DNA from: Syngnathus acus
Lineage: Eukaryota > Chordata > Actinopteri > Syngnathiformes > Syngnathidae
Reading direction: 5' to 3'
NCBI RefSeq assembly: GCF_901709675.1
Contig: NC_051103.1
Span: forward strand, 5,751,501-5,815,500
Length of the DNA: 64,000 nt
In this document: positions 51,550 through 62,184 of the stretch, in pieces
Layout of the letters: each line of letters opens with the position of its first letter
Numbering within the stretch: position 1 is the first letter of the stretch
The notes under the pieces: generated by a model
What the model saw: only the letters and a program-made list of their open reading frames with translations
Database searches by the model: none
Told to the model about the DNA's origin: nothing
Made by a program: the position numbers and the translations under genes

Positions 51550-52859
51550 TATCTGATCGAAGAACTTCTTTTGAGGTGTATAACGATCCAAAGGGACTCT
51601 CTTCTTCCAATTGTCTTATTCTTCCACACCGGTCTTGTTGCTAGGGAACAGGAAATGTGCAGCCGCGAAATACTTCCGTCACTTCATCGACCACATTTTA
51701 ATAACGCACGTTCCATTATTTTCAACCGTGTTTAGCACTGTTTTCGTTTTTAGTAAACAATAGTGTGATAATGGGATGCAAAGGAATCACCGAATTAACT
51801 GTTTACACGTTAGACTTTTTAAAAAAAAAATAGGTTCAGCACAGTGCATGTGCAAGTGACGTCTAAACTCCCGCATGTCAGACTTCATCAATTTGTATTA
51901 AACATTTAAGTACAAAACATTTGCATTTAATCATTTGTTTGCTTTCACTCATTTATTTAGCAACATTTTTTTATTAATGTGCAATTCCAATCACTAATGT
52001 ACAGCAGCCTGCCACGCCCCCAACATTTTAAACGCCAAACATTCAACTCGGGTTGAGTATATTCAAAAATAAAGACAAAATTGTTATTATTCCATATTTT
52101 GCATTGTAAACACAAGTTACTCCACTTATGGCAGTCGAAACTGTCCGTCATCGTGGTCCTAGCGCCGTCCCACTGTCACTGTCAGCCAGTCAAAACGGTC
52201 CACCGTGGTACGACAACAACTCCAGTCGAGTGGGGACTCGTTTTTTTCTTTCTTTCTTCCGAGCACTATCAACCCACAACGAATGCCCTGCTGCAGGTGA
52301 GGCTGTCATTCGTTTGTTGAGTCCAACTAAAATAATAAAAAATCTGAAAACAAGCTGATGCCGTCGAGCGAAATGGGTGCAGGCGGTCCTAAAGCCAGCC
52401 ATTTTGAGTTGAATTAAATTAGCAAGCGTGCTAACGCGGGCGAGACATGCACGTAGTATTAAGAATTTATATGCACGGTTGCATGCATTCAATACTGACA
52501 CCTCACATCGCATGTTGTTGTGATCGTCAGCAGCAACAGCAAAAACAAACATTTGCGGCTTTACGTCGCCCACTTCCTGTCGTCGAGATGGTTAGCTTAT
52601 TGTCCCTAAGGTCCTAATGCCAGCCATTTTGTGTATGTATGTATGCATGGATGTATTTATGCACGTATGTATATGTATTAGTCTATACTTCAAAAATTAA
52701 TTTACACACACCAACATATGTGTGCAAGTTAGTTTTTGAGGAGGTTTAGACAAGATTTTGGTGATTGCATGACTGGTATATTTCTTTCTCATGTAAAATA
52801 TCTGCATTGGCTCCCTAAAGGTTGGGAAATTCTCATCTAATTGATCTTCAGACAGAAAG
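51550..52859. promoter_or_regulatory. bidirectional promoter region of znf646 and znf668 with znf668 5' UTR exon
   Basis: 1.3 kb between divergent start codons. It is AT-rich apart from the znf646-proximal part and has no TATA box in an obvious place. A likely non-coding first exon of znf668 ends at 52296 (CTGCAG followed by GTGAGG). It is spliced to 52852, eight bases before the ATG, where CTTCAG forms the acceptor. AT-rich and homopolymer stretches at 51820-52080 hold nothing recognised. Confidence 0.6.
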
Positions 52860-54797
52860 ATGGCTTCCTTGCAGGCTGGGAGCCCACCACCTTCAAATCA
52901 ACAAAGCCCTCCCGCCCAAGATGAGCACAGCCAACAAGAGGAGGCGGTGGCGAGGGACACGCCCGTGAAGAAACGGGGCAGAGGCCGTCCCCCGAAATCC
53001 AAACCGTCCTTCAAATGCTCGTCCTGCGCCGAGTCCTTCCGGAGCGTGTCGGCGCTGCGCGAGCACAAGCTCTCGGCGCACGGCAAAGAGCGTTCGTCTC
53101 CTCTCCACGCGTGTCCGCAGTGTCAGAAGATCTTCTCCAGCAAGGCCCTTCTTTCCAAACACGAGAGCACGCACTCGGCCCAGCGGCCCTTCCAGTGTCC
53201 CGACTGCCACAAGGCGTACAAGACGCCCACCGAGCTGCGCAACCACAGTCGCTCACACACGGGCGAGAAGCCCTTCGTGTGCTCCGAGTGCGGCAAGGCC
53301 TTCATGCAGGCCATCTGCCTGCGCATCCACATGACGCAGCATAACGGCGAGCGGCCCCACTCCTGCCGCCAGTGCTCCAAGAGCTACCCCACTCTGTCCA
53401 AACTCAAGGTGCACATGCGCTCTCACACCGGGGAGAAGCCGTACTTTTGCGGCGAGTGCGGCAAGAGTTTCGCCGACCCCTCCGTGTTCCGCAAGCACCG
53501 ACGCAACCACCAGGGCCATCGGCCGTACTCCTGCAAGGACTGCGGCAAAACCTACACGGAGGTGAAGGACCTGAAGAACCACGAGCGCTCGCACACGGGC
53601 GAGAAGCCATTCCTGTGCGCCGACTGCGGCAAAGCCTTCTCCCGCTCGTCCTCGTTGGTCTGCCACCAGCGCATCCACTCCCAGAAAAAGCCGTATCAAT
53701 GCGAGCAGTGCGGGAAAAGCTTCACGCAGCTGTCCTCCTACCAGTCTCATCTTCGCACGCACTCCGGCGAGAAGCCCTACTTGTGCCCGCAGTGCGGCAA
53801 GATGTTCTCCGACCCGTCCAGTTTCCGCCGGCACCAGCGAGTCCACCTGGGTTTCAAGCCCTACCCGTGCGACAAATGCTCCAAAAGATTCCGACAGCCG
53901 GCCGATCTGGCCATGCACGAACGGGTCCACTCCGGGGAGCGACCTTACAAATGTCAGAGCTGCGACAAGGCCTTCGTGGCCTCCTGGGACCTGCGGCGGC
54001 ATTTGCTGGTGCACACGGGTCTGCGGCCCTTCTCGTGCACCGAGTGCGACAAGTCTTTCGCCGAGCGCTCCAGCCTCAACAAGCACCGCCGCGTGCACTC
54101 CGGAGAGCGCCCCTTCAAGTGCGGCGAGTGCCTCAAGTCGTACGTGGTGTCCTCCAGCCTGCGCAAACACGAGAGGACTCACTTGGCTGAGCAGGCGCAA
54201 CAACAGCAGCAACAGCAGCAGAGGCGAGCGCAGGACGAGACGGAGGCGGCCGGCTTCGCGACCCTGCCGCAGTTTTCCTGCGCTCACTGCGACGCCACCT
54301 TCAGCACCTGGGAGGAAGTGCAGGCGCACGAGAACCTCCACGCCGTCCAGAGGGCCCCGGGCCCGACGGCGGGCTCGCACACCTGCTCCGCCTGCCCGGC
54401 GGAGTTCGCCCTGGCGGCGGAGCTGCGGGAACATGAGAAGCAGCATCCCAAGGCCAGGCCTCACGCGTGCGACAGCTGCGGCAAAGCTTTTCTCAACCGG
54501 GCAGGCCTGCGCAAGCACCAGAAGATCCACTCCAGCAATAAACCTCACAGCTGTGACCAGTGCGGGAAAGCTTTCCTGTTCCCCGCCTACCTCCGCAAGC
54601 ACTTACGGACCCACGGCAGCGCCTCGCAGTCCGACTTGAACATCATCCACACCGACCCGCTGCCTTCGCCTCCCCCTACCGATCCATCTCCTGGCCCCGC
54701 GGAGTCCAGCGGCATCTCCTTGACCGTTCCTGTCAGTGTGTCCGCTGACACTTTTCACGCTTTGCCAGAATACTTGATCAAGGAAGAAGAACTTTAA
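52860..54797 (+). CDS. znf668: C2H2 zinc finger protein ZNF668
   Basis: Nuclear zinc finger protein; human ZNF668 is linked to DNA-damage response and p53/MDM2 control. A single coding exon gives 645 residues. After a disordered N-terminus an AT-hook-like [10 protein letters not shown] lies at 37-46. Eighteen C2H2 fingers follow. The central block contains the ordered signatures [81 protein letters not shown] and [13 protein letters not shown], which match human ZNF668 finger by finger from memory. Fourteen fingers precede a polyglutamine-rich linker (about 450-465), followed by four more and a Pro/Ser-rich tail. The ATG at 52860 sits eight bases after a good splice acceptor and is the first in frame. 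The gene is divergent from znf646, which is conserved human synteny, and convergent with the vWA gene. Confidence 0.92.
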   Translation: MASLQAGSPPPSNQQSPPAQDEHSQQEEAVARDTPVKKRGRGRPPKSKPSFKCSSCAESFRSVSALREHKLSAHGKERSSPLHACPQCQKIFSSKALLSKHESTHSAQRPFQCPDCHKAYKTPTELRNHSRSHTGEKPFVCSECGKAFMQAICLRIHMTQHNGERPHSCRQCSKSYPTLSKLKVHMRSHTGEKPYFCGECGKSFADPSVFRKHRRNHQGHRPYSCKDCGKTYTEVKDLKNHERSHTGEKPFLCADCGKAFSRSSSLVCHQRIHSQKKPYQCEQCGKSFTQLSSYQSHLRTHSGEKPYLCPQCGKMFSDPSSFRRHQRVHLGFKPYPCDKCSKRFRQPADLAMHERVHSGERPYKCQSCDKAFVASWDLRRHLLVHTGLRPFSCTECDKSFAERSSLNKHRRVHSGERPFKCGECLKSYVVSSSLRKHERTHLAEQAQQQQQQQQRRAQDETEAAGFATLPQFSCAHCDATFSTWEEVQAHENLHAVQRAPGPTAGSHTCSACPAEFALAAELREHEKQHPKARPHACDSCGKAFLNRAGLRKHQKIHSSNKPHSCDQCGKAFLFPAYLRKHLRTHGSASQSDLNIIHTDPLPSPPPTDPSPGPAESSGISLTVPVSVSADTFHALPEYLIKEEEL

Positions 54798-55321
54798 ATA
54801 ACATAACGAGTGGCCTTAAATTGAGTTACAGTTTTTGGGACTGAATCATTTATGGTCAAAGAAAAACTTAAATGTAAACTGAGATGTAACTGGGAATTGA
54901 GGGTTATTTAATGCAAAGGCACAATTATTTGGTTTAGTCGAAGCAGACAAGCATGCAAAAAAGACAGCTCTTCTTGGGCATCATGCTACCTTAATTGTTC
55001 AATTTTTGGTAAATGGACAGTTGGACTGACATTGTCACCAGTTTTCTCATAAAACGTGATGTGCAAAAATAAAAAAATCTAAGAAGTGACCAAAACTGAC
55101 AATAAAATGAATGTTTTTCAAGCAGCTCTGAGTATGTTGTGCTACCTTTTCTTTCTCCATTACGGCTTGATTTCCTCTTTAAAATCAAGATTGTCATTTA
55201 CTGGGCTAGAAAAATGCACTTTTTCCGTCAACTCACTCCTGGCAGAAAGCATTTGCTTGACGTCATCGACCACACCTGACAAGGTGTCCAAAGTGTCCTC
55301 ATTGAGCCGTTAGCGTGCCTT
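54798..55321. other. convergent 3' ends of znf668 and the vWA gene
   Basis: 524 bp between the two stop codons. Plus-strand polyadenylation signals AATAAA lie at 55069-55074 and 55101-55106, so znf668 probably ends near 55.12 kb. No clear minus-strand AATAAA was noted for the vWA gene. Its 3' UTR may overlap that of znf668. Confidence 0.55.
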
Positions 55322-58300
55322 TCAGTATTTGGACTGCTTTAAAAAGCGAAGGTTCTGATCATTCTTGATCATGACGGTCTTCCTATTGCTCTGCTTCATG
55401 GTGTACAGCAACGCTGCACCAGCATCTGTCAGAGACTGGTGGGAGGGGGGGGCGGAGTTAGAGAGGATACCTGCAGGAATTCAAACAGCATTGAGATGTT
55501 TTGATGTCGTTTACCTGTGAGTCAGAGACGACAGATTTGGCCTGGGAAATGAAAGAAACTTTTAGGTGATTAACAATGAATCCAAAAACAACATCCGCGG
55601 CGGCAAAAACAGACCCTGGTGAAGTTATGGATGTTGTTGTATATCGGCTCCATGGTGCTGACCCATTCTTTGTATGTCTGTCTGTCCTCGGCGCTGCGGT
55701 TGTGCTCTCTGGAGACACACAGGATGATCAGAGATGTCACTTGAGGTAAAACAAACTCAGCTCCCCAACTCCCATACTCACATCACTTTCTCAATGAGCT
55801 TCTTCTGCTGCTCGCTTTCCCGCCGAGCGTCCAGGAAGCGCCCTCGGACGGCCAGAGCGGCGCTGGCCTGTGAGGAGTTGAGCTGAATGATGGGCAGCGA
55901 AAGAGAGGACAGCACCACCAATCTGAGGAGGAGGAAAGCACATTGGGTTGCATTTTGGAATCGTTTGACTATCGTTCCCGGATGAAGGCGTGAGCTCACC
56001 TTTCACTCGTGACGCGTCGGGTCATGGTGAACACTCGCAGCATCATCTGGCCGTTCTTCTGCGTGTATTGGAGTTGCAGCTGGACGGACACGGAGGACGC
56101 TGGAACCCATATTGGGTTAAACAATTGGTCCAATACTTTTTTTTGCCCATCTGGTGTATTTTTATTTCCACTGACAACTTCCATCAACAACTTTTTTTTT
56201 TTTTAGCATCATAACCAGTTTTGCTACTCCAAGTATAGCACACTCTTTTGTTCTTCCCATGAGCACTTTTTAGTCTTTGTTGTTGCCTGCCGTGTTGATG
56301 TTGATATTTTCGGTCTTAAGGAACCCGCATTCCAAACCAAGCGTTATTTGACATTCGTCTTCTCTTACCTTCTGTCTCACTAGCCACGAATTGGAAAGTG
56401 ATCTCTTCTTCCGGGTGCACGTTCCCCACATTTCGGAGCGCTTTGTGTGCCGCCTCCTTCTCTCCTCTCATTCGCCTGTTGCACATAAATGTTAAGGGAG
56501 GAGGAAAACAACAACAACAAGCAAGAGGTGGCATCTTACATTGGTTTGGGCAGAATCAAGGTGACGGTGCACTTGGTGGCTATGGTGGTGTTCTCAATGA
56601 TCTGCTCAAACTCGGATTGGAGCATCTTGGGATTTGTGATCACCACCTGATGGAGCGAGAAGATGAGACGCTGTGGGGAACGAAAGAGAAATAATAACGG
56701 TCCAATGTGTTACTTTTCCTCCCGTTCGATCGGCGAGTCGACCCAGCTCATCCAGCCTGCACTCGGTTCCCTCTATCGAGAGCACTGACACGGTCACGCT
56801 AATCAAAGAGGCAAGGTTCGCCATTATTATCGCATTTATTGTACCCAAAGGTACCATGACTTGGATTATTTTTAAAATGACCCCTGATTGGCTGCATCTT
56901 CCCCCAGTTCTTGGTAGAAGATGGTGGATGAGAGGAGAGCGCGTGCATCGTTGTCGTCCACCTCCAGATTGCCTAACGTCGTATTGGCCTTCCCGTCTGT
57001 GCAGATGATCACCTTTTCACAAATGGAGTTTACATCATTTGTTGGATTGGATAGGAACATAAATTGTGGCTGATAGGCACCTTGGAGCCCGGGTGTCTGG
57101 AGGCCATTGTGATGGCGACGAGAGCTGCTGGGCCCAACGCTGTAGTGCCCACTGCAGACAACCTTTGGAGGAAAAACACAATAGGATCATCTTTTTGTTT
57201 TTTTGCCAAATGACTAGCAATGATGCTTCCTTGTACTCCTTGACTTGTTGTTCCAGGAAGTTCTTGGTGTATGACAGCGGCGGCGGAGTGGTGAACAAAG
57301 ACGCGGCCGCTTTTAGATGCTCGCTGTCCATCAGGTCATCCCCACTCAGGACATTTGATGGGAAATCTCCGTATCCGTGTACTGTCACCTACAGTAGATA
57401 AAATACAAATAACAGTGTGTCTTAATTGCTTTATTTTCAACCCAACACTACCCAGTTATTCTTCTGCACACCACTAGAGAGAGCCCAAGACCACATTTTG
57501 AGAAACATTCAACTAAAAGTTTCTGGATTTGTTTTTTATCTGTCCATCTATGAGAAAATTGCTTTTATTTGTACCTCATAGTTGAAGGTGATGAGCCCCA
57601 CGGGTGTGTCAGACTGTTGTTTGCGCAGCTTATTAACACAAAGCAAAACAGCTTCCTGGACAAACTGAAAAGAACACAATTGATTAATATTCCACAAACA
57701 TATGCCATCCATTTTTTTGTACATATGGGCCTGCAAAGATATTACAAAAATAAAAAGGCTGGAAAATCAGAATTTTACAGAACGCTCCAATGCAGCATTT
57801 TCTTAAAGATAAATATAATTCCTTGATGAATATGTTTTTTGGACACATCATACCTCCAGGCGTGATCTGTGGATACACTCCTCTCCTCCCAACACCTTAA
57901 CAAGACAAGAACATAATCACAATCTGTGACTGTGACAGGTTTTGATATATTTTGCTGTGTACCTGGGAGGTGATGCTCATGGAGGCCGAGATGTCGATGC
58001 AGAAGATGAGCAGAGGCTGCGAGGCGCTCTGGAGTTTATCGGCCGGGTTCAGCAAGAACAGGCCGTGCTGCAAGCCGGTGCTCGGGGTGCTGCGTTGCTC
58101 AGGCGGCTCGCAGAAGTAACAACTGTTCATCTGCAGTGAAAGGTATCATTGCCATGCCATTCGAAAAGTGACAAGACTTAGAAGCACGGCCTACCACGTT
58201 GTCGTAGATGGACTCCAGCACCGAGCCACACTGAGTGCAGGATCTGAGTTTCTCTTGGGTGTGCTCCACTGGAAAAATGACAAGCATCGTCAATGCACGC

Positions 58301-59536
58301 AAATCAGACCAAAACAATGAGGATAAAAGTGGACTGACCTTTTTCCGAGAGCAGCTTTCCCAAACTGACAAGGATCACGTTGGGGTTTCCCGGCAGTGAG
58401 TCGTTGTTTTCCGTGGATGCTGTGGAGCAGCGATGGAAAAGTCTTTGAGTAGAAGTAAAGATCCACTCCAATACAGGGATGGAAGTCTGTACATTGATTT
58501 CCTTGCGAAGCCACAAATTGCGATCTGTACCTGGAGGTGGGGTAACTGGCGGGGGGCACAGAAGCGGTTTTTCACTGGGGCAAGATTCAGGCAGAAGCAC
58601 CAAATACTCCGGCATGTTCATGAAGGAAGGACGAGGTGGAAGACAAGGGGCGGAAGCTGCAGGAAATTTTTTTTAGTCATGTGCCCAACTCCTACAAAAT
58701 GTCATGTTTGCTTACGTATCGCCAAGCCAGGGGAGTTTCCATCGAGCCCGGCACCTTCTGGTGCACTTGGCGAGCTGTCTGCGTACCGAGATGACTCTGA
58801 ATCGTCTTCGTTGTCGTAAAGATGTCGCTCGCTGGGAGAAGGCGAGCGGCTGCCTGCCGCCGGTCTCAGGTGAGGTGGAAGTAAAGCTGTGGGAAAGCCG
58901 CAGACGGAGACAAATTGCTTTTTGGTCTGACGGCATGTGTTGGTGTCATCGGGAATGACATGCTAACGCTAACACTACATACAGTACCTGTCTTGCGGGT
59001 GGGCGTTATCTGCTTCGATTTTTCCCCAACATCAGCGTTGTCATAGAAAATGGACTTCGACACCGCCCGCTCCTTCGCTTTGCTCTTCTCCGGCTTCTTG
59101 CTGACCTTGACCTCGACGGGCGGCGGAGGGGGCGCTCTGAGAGGCCGAGTCCAGTTGACGGGAGGTAGAAGCGCTGTGAGGAACGCAAAAAAGAGAGATT
59201 AGGCCTTTGTGTTCCTTAAAGGCCCGTGAAGCCCGCATGACTCACATGGAAGGATTTTCGCTCATCTAAGAGGAAACATTTGTTATGAAACGATGACAGA
59301 AAATGTTGTGCATGGTAGCTCATGAACAAATGTGGCTATACTACAGACAAAGAGGAAAAAATATTTTTTTTTAGACGTGCAACCCAAATGACTCAAAATT
59401 TGATCATTTCAAAGATTTTCAGAAATCGGAGATAATTTAATTCTAATTAAATCCCACCTGAGCGTTTGAAGACTTGTTGGTTGTCCTTTGGAACCACCAA
59501 TGGAGGTACGTAAACATAATCACAAGCAAATTCCAT
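55322..59536 (-). CDS. Sec23/Sec24-like von Willebrand A domain protein with Pro-rich, YDN-motif N-terminus
   Basis: Twenty coding exons (minus): 59536-59458, 59173-58988, 58886-58716, 58656-58531, 58419-58339, 58268-58195, 58130-57963, 57895-57854, 57664-57575, 57388-57237, 57162-57081, 57012-56882, 56798-56714, 56670-56540, 56475-56369, 56099-56000, 55922-55782, 55708-55615, 55541-55515 and 55435-55322. All phases agree, giving 726 residues. The N-terminal 210 residues are disordered, with proline runs, two ALLPP modules (27 and 89) and YDN motifs at 70, 112 and 236. A zinc-finger-like CxxC pair follows (225/228 and 243/246). A vWA fold has an intact MIDAS: DISAS 285-289, GTT at 395-397, TDG 422-424. 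A beta-sandwich/helical part resembling Sec23/24 comes last. The architecture recalls proteins annotated in fish as circularly permutated Ras protein 1-like, but I see no GTPase motifs, so I give no symbol. The start at 59536 follows a probable non-coding exon at about 59664-59800. Confidence 0.85.
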
Positions 59537-59663
59537 CGCGATCAAGCAGGCCTGGCCAATGAAATCACAACAGTTCAGCAAAATGGGTTCACCTTGAGGC
59601 AGTCCAACGTGACAAAGCTGACAACGTCAAGCCCCAAAACAAATAATGTATCATACTTACTCA

Positions 59664-59800
59664 TGGAGGGGGGGAAGCAAGCAATGTGCTCGGAGACATA
59701 GAAGCTTCGAAGCCTTCCGAGTGTTGTAGCAGCGAGTGACGTTAGCTTCTCGGCGACGTGATCGTCAAGACATCTCGCCAAACCGGTCGGGCGGCCTGTC
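59664..59800 (-). other. probable 5' UTR exon of the vWA gene
   Basis: The segment ends with a good donor (ATGA followed by GTAAGT, minus strand). It can splice to the acceptor TTTCATTGGCCAG just upstream of the coding exon at 59536. An ATG at 59781 opens a short frame (MARCLDDHVAEKL...), but that frame meets a stop after this splice. It therefore behaves as an upstream open frame, not the protein start. Confidence 0.5.
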
Positions 59801-59934
59801 TTTCTGCAAAACTACACATGGCGCCGCGTCATCATATTTGATCAATCACGTGATGTGAATGGAAGGAAGCACAAGTGCAGAAAGGGGGGGAAAGTCAAGA
59901 TCAAGAAGCTGGAGTGGATGGAAAACAGGATGCT

Positions 59935-59940
59935 TTTATT
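59935..59940 (-). terminator. polyadenylation signal of the PACSIN-like gene (distal)
   Basis: AATAAA on the minus strand. A more proximal AATAAA lies at 60130-60135, 125 bases after the stop codon. Cleavage after the distal signal would leave only about 0.1 kb before the first exon of the downstream vWA gene. Confidence 0.6.
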
Positions 59941-60259
59941 TGACAAATGTCAGGGTTCCTAAAACACTTCAAGACCCAAACTTGGTTTCTCAACATACAT
60001 AAAGTAGAATAATATGACCTGTACATCTGCTGATGATTGCAAAAAATTTCACATTCATTGGCTCAATTTGGGAAACCCTGCTCGACGTTGTGCCACTGTC
60101 ACACACGTGTATTGTTTTGAATCAAAGAATTTATTCACCTGCAGTGGCTTCCAAGTTCTCTCTTCATTTGATCGTACAAGCAGAATTTAAAAGCAAACCT
60201 ATTTCTTGTGTGTGCACGCGACATTGCTTCAGGACATAATAGTTCCAGGGAGAGTGACG

Positions 60260-61788
60260 TCACTCGACGAGTACGGCGTAATTGGACGGGTAGAAACCTT
60301 CCTTCCCTCCGCTCAGGATCCCTCGGCACCAGCCCTGGTCGTCCTCCTCCTCCACCTTCAGGAACTCCTCACCTGGGATCACAAGCGGCATTGTATCAAT
60401 AACACTCACGGGCATGAATTCTTTATCCCCCGCAAAGAACGACACTTTCTGCAGATTTCTGGAAATCTTCTTTATCCGTGTGTGTCACCTGCTTTAAAGG
60501 AGAGCTCATCCCCCTCCTCCCCCGTGTAGTCATACAGAGCTCGAACCTTCACGCCTCCGATCATCACTCTAATAATAAAGGGTCATAAGAAACGGGGAGG
60601 CATTGAGAAACCACTTTTGGGATGGCGTCGACTTACGGCTGGCCTTCTTTGCTTTTCTGCTCTCTCTTCTTTCTTTTCAGCTTCTTCACCGGTGGGACCC
60701 ACTCCTGCAGAAAGACTTTTGTTATTTGTGATTCGGGGCAGGGCTTCAATACCTGTCTGGGTTCTGTACCTGGATTTTCGGCCAGTTGGTGAGCATGCCA
60801 GGCCCGTGATTGTTCTTCCACCATTTGAGATCCTCTTCCTCGTTGATGGCCATCAAGGTTTGGTGGAGGTCGTTGTACACTTCCTTTATGCTGATGTAAA
60901 CAAACACGTTTGTCAAAGGCAATAAATAAAACGTCCGGAAGATGGTCGTCTCTTCACTTCTCATTGTTGGTGACGTCGAGGTGTCTGTGGATGGACAGGA
61001 AGGCCTGCTTCAAGAAGCTGATGCGTTTCCTCTCTTCCTCCTGCGACTGCTCAAAAATCACCTCCATCTCCTCCATGTAACGCGGCGTGTAGCTCGTCAC
61101 GTCCTCCAGGATTTTCTCGTAGCGCTCCCGAGCCTGCGGATCGGCCACAAGAAGCACAGTGAAGTACAGTGTGTCTGAGTTTTTTTTTTTCTTTTTTAAG
61201 CAATCACCTTTTCCTTAGCGTCGGTGGCGACCTCTCTGGCCTCCGCCACCTTCTGCTTTTTCTCTGGACTGATATTTTCAACGTCGTTGACTTGTTTCTC
61301 TTTGTCCATGGCACTCTGTTCCTTCTGACAACACTTGTGGTAGGTGGCCCGGGCCTTCTCCAGCTGTTGAACGCAAACATACATTTGCAAATAAAATAAT
61401 GGACCTGTCAAAAATGATAATCCATCGTTCTGTGCAAAATAAAAAAAATAAAATAAAAAAATGTCATGGACCTTGCTCAGCCTCTTGTTCCACGGTTTCT
61501 GCGCTCGTGAAAAACTAGTGTTGTTGTCGTGGCTTTCCCGGAGGCCGCAAAAGAGTTTCTTGGGGAACGTATCCCTCTGCCAGGTCTTGACCCGGACGCC
61601 TTCCTCGGCCACGAGGGACTCCGAGATGGTCAAATGGAGAGCGGACAGGCGCTCGGTAGAGGTGAAGAAGCTCTGCCAGGCCGCCATCAGCGAACCGTAG
61701 AGCGGCCCTGAGGGGAAAAAAACGGGGACAGTGACCAAGTAGGAGCGGCACAATGTCCACCGAATTGAAGCAAGATCTGAAGCTGCTT

Positions 61789-61827
<39 letters not shown>

Positions 61828-62184
61828 ATACATATATGGGGAAAAAAAAGCTGTGCGTCTGTCTTACTCACGAGAATCCATGATGGCCTTCCACTTGGCA
61901 CTCCACTGCCTGAGCTGCTGGGCATACTGCTTTTCCACCGCGGCCCTCTCGGCAAAGCAGGCCACCAGGTCGTTGCAGGCCCGGTAGGACTGCTGGGTTC
62001 TGTGCACCGTCGGTACATAATTCCCAGGCTGGAAGAACAACACAGCGATTTGCACGGGTTGTATGCTAGCCAACACATTGCTTGAAGTTTTGTGGGTGTA
62101 GTTTTCATGGCGGATGCAAAAACTTACCATCCAGAAGCTGCGTTTGGTGAAGTCTTGAGTGGGTTCTGGGGGGAGGCTCGCCAT
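60260..62184 (-). CDS. PACSIN/syndapin-family F-BAR and SH3 membrane-bending protein
   Basis: Cytoplasmic protein expected to bind curved membranes by an F-BAR dimer and dynamin/N-WASP-type proline motifs by its SH3 domain. Coding exons (minus): 62184-62128, 62028-61872, 61707-61472, 61363-61208, 61133-60958, 60890-60770, 60704-60637, 60568-60489 and 60372-60260. The frame is continuous for 387 residues. SFWMPGNYVPTVHR opens the F-BAR domain. Further PACSIN landmarks are CNDLVACFAERAAVEKQYAQ, PLYGSL, AQKPWNKRLSKLEKARATYH, RYEKILEDVTSYTPRYMEEM and GPGMLTNWP. The SH3 domain (about 330-387) has ALYDY at 334-338, DELSF, GWCRG and YPSNY. The linker between the domains is only about 25-30 residues, Lys/Arg-rich, and lacks the NPF motifs of PACSIN1/2. 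It resembles none of PACSIN1-3 closely enough to name, so it may be a fish-specific paralogue. The vWA gene lies directly downstream in the same direction. Confidence 0.9.
61795..61822. repeat. (TA)n microsatellite in a PACSIN-like intron
   Basis: A near-perfect run of TA dinucleotides in the intron between the second and third coding exons, about 50 bp from the donor site. Confidence 0.9.

Noticed and set aside
53253-54602. A minus-strand frame of about 449 residues opposite znf668
   Set aside because: It is an antisense shadow of the GC-rich finger array, with low-complexity Leu/Ala/Gly composition.
59664-59781. ATG at 59781 as start of the vWA protein
   Set aside because: Joined to the next exon by the best acceptor, the frame hits a stop after about 10 codons. 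The ATG at 59536 gives a frame that stays open through all 20 exons.
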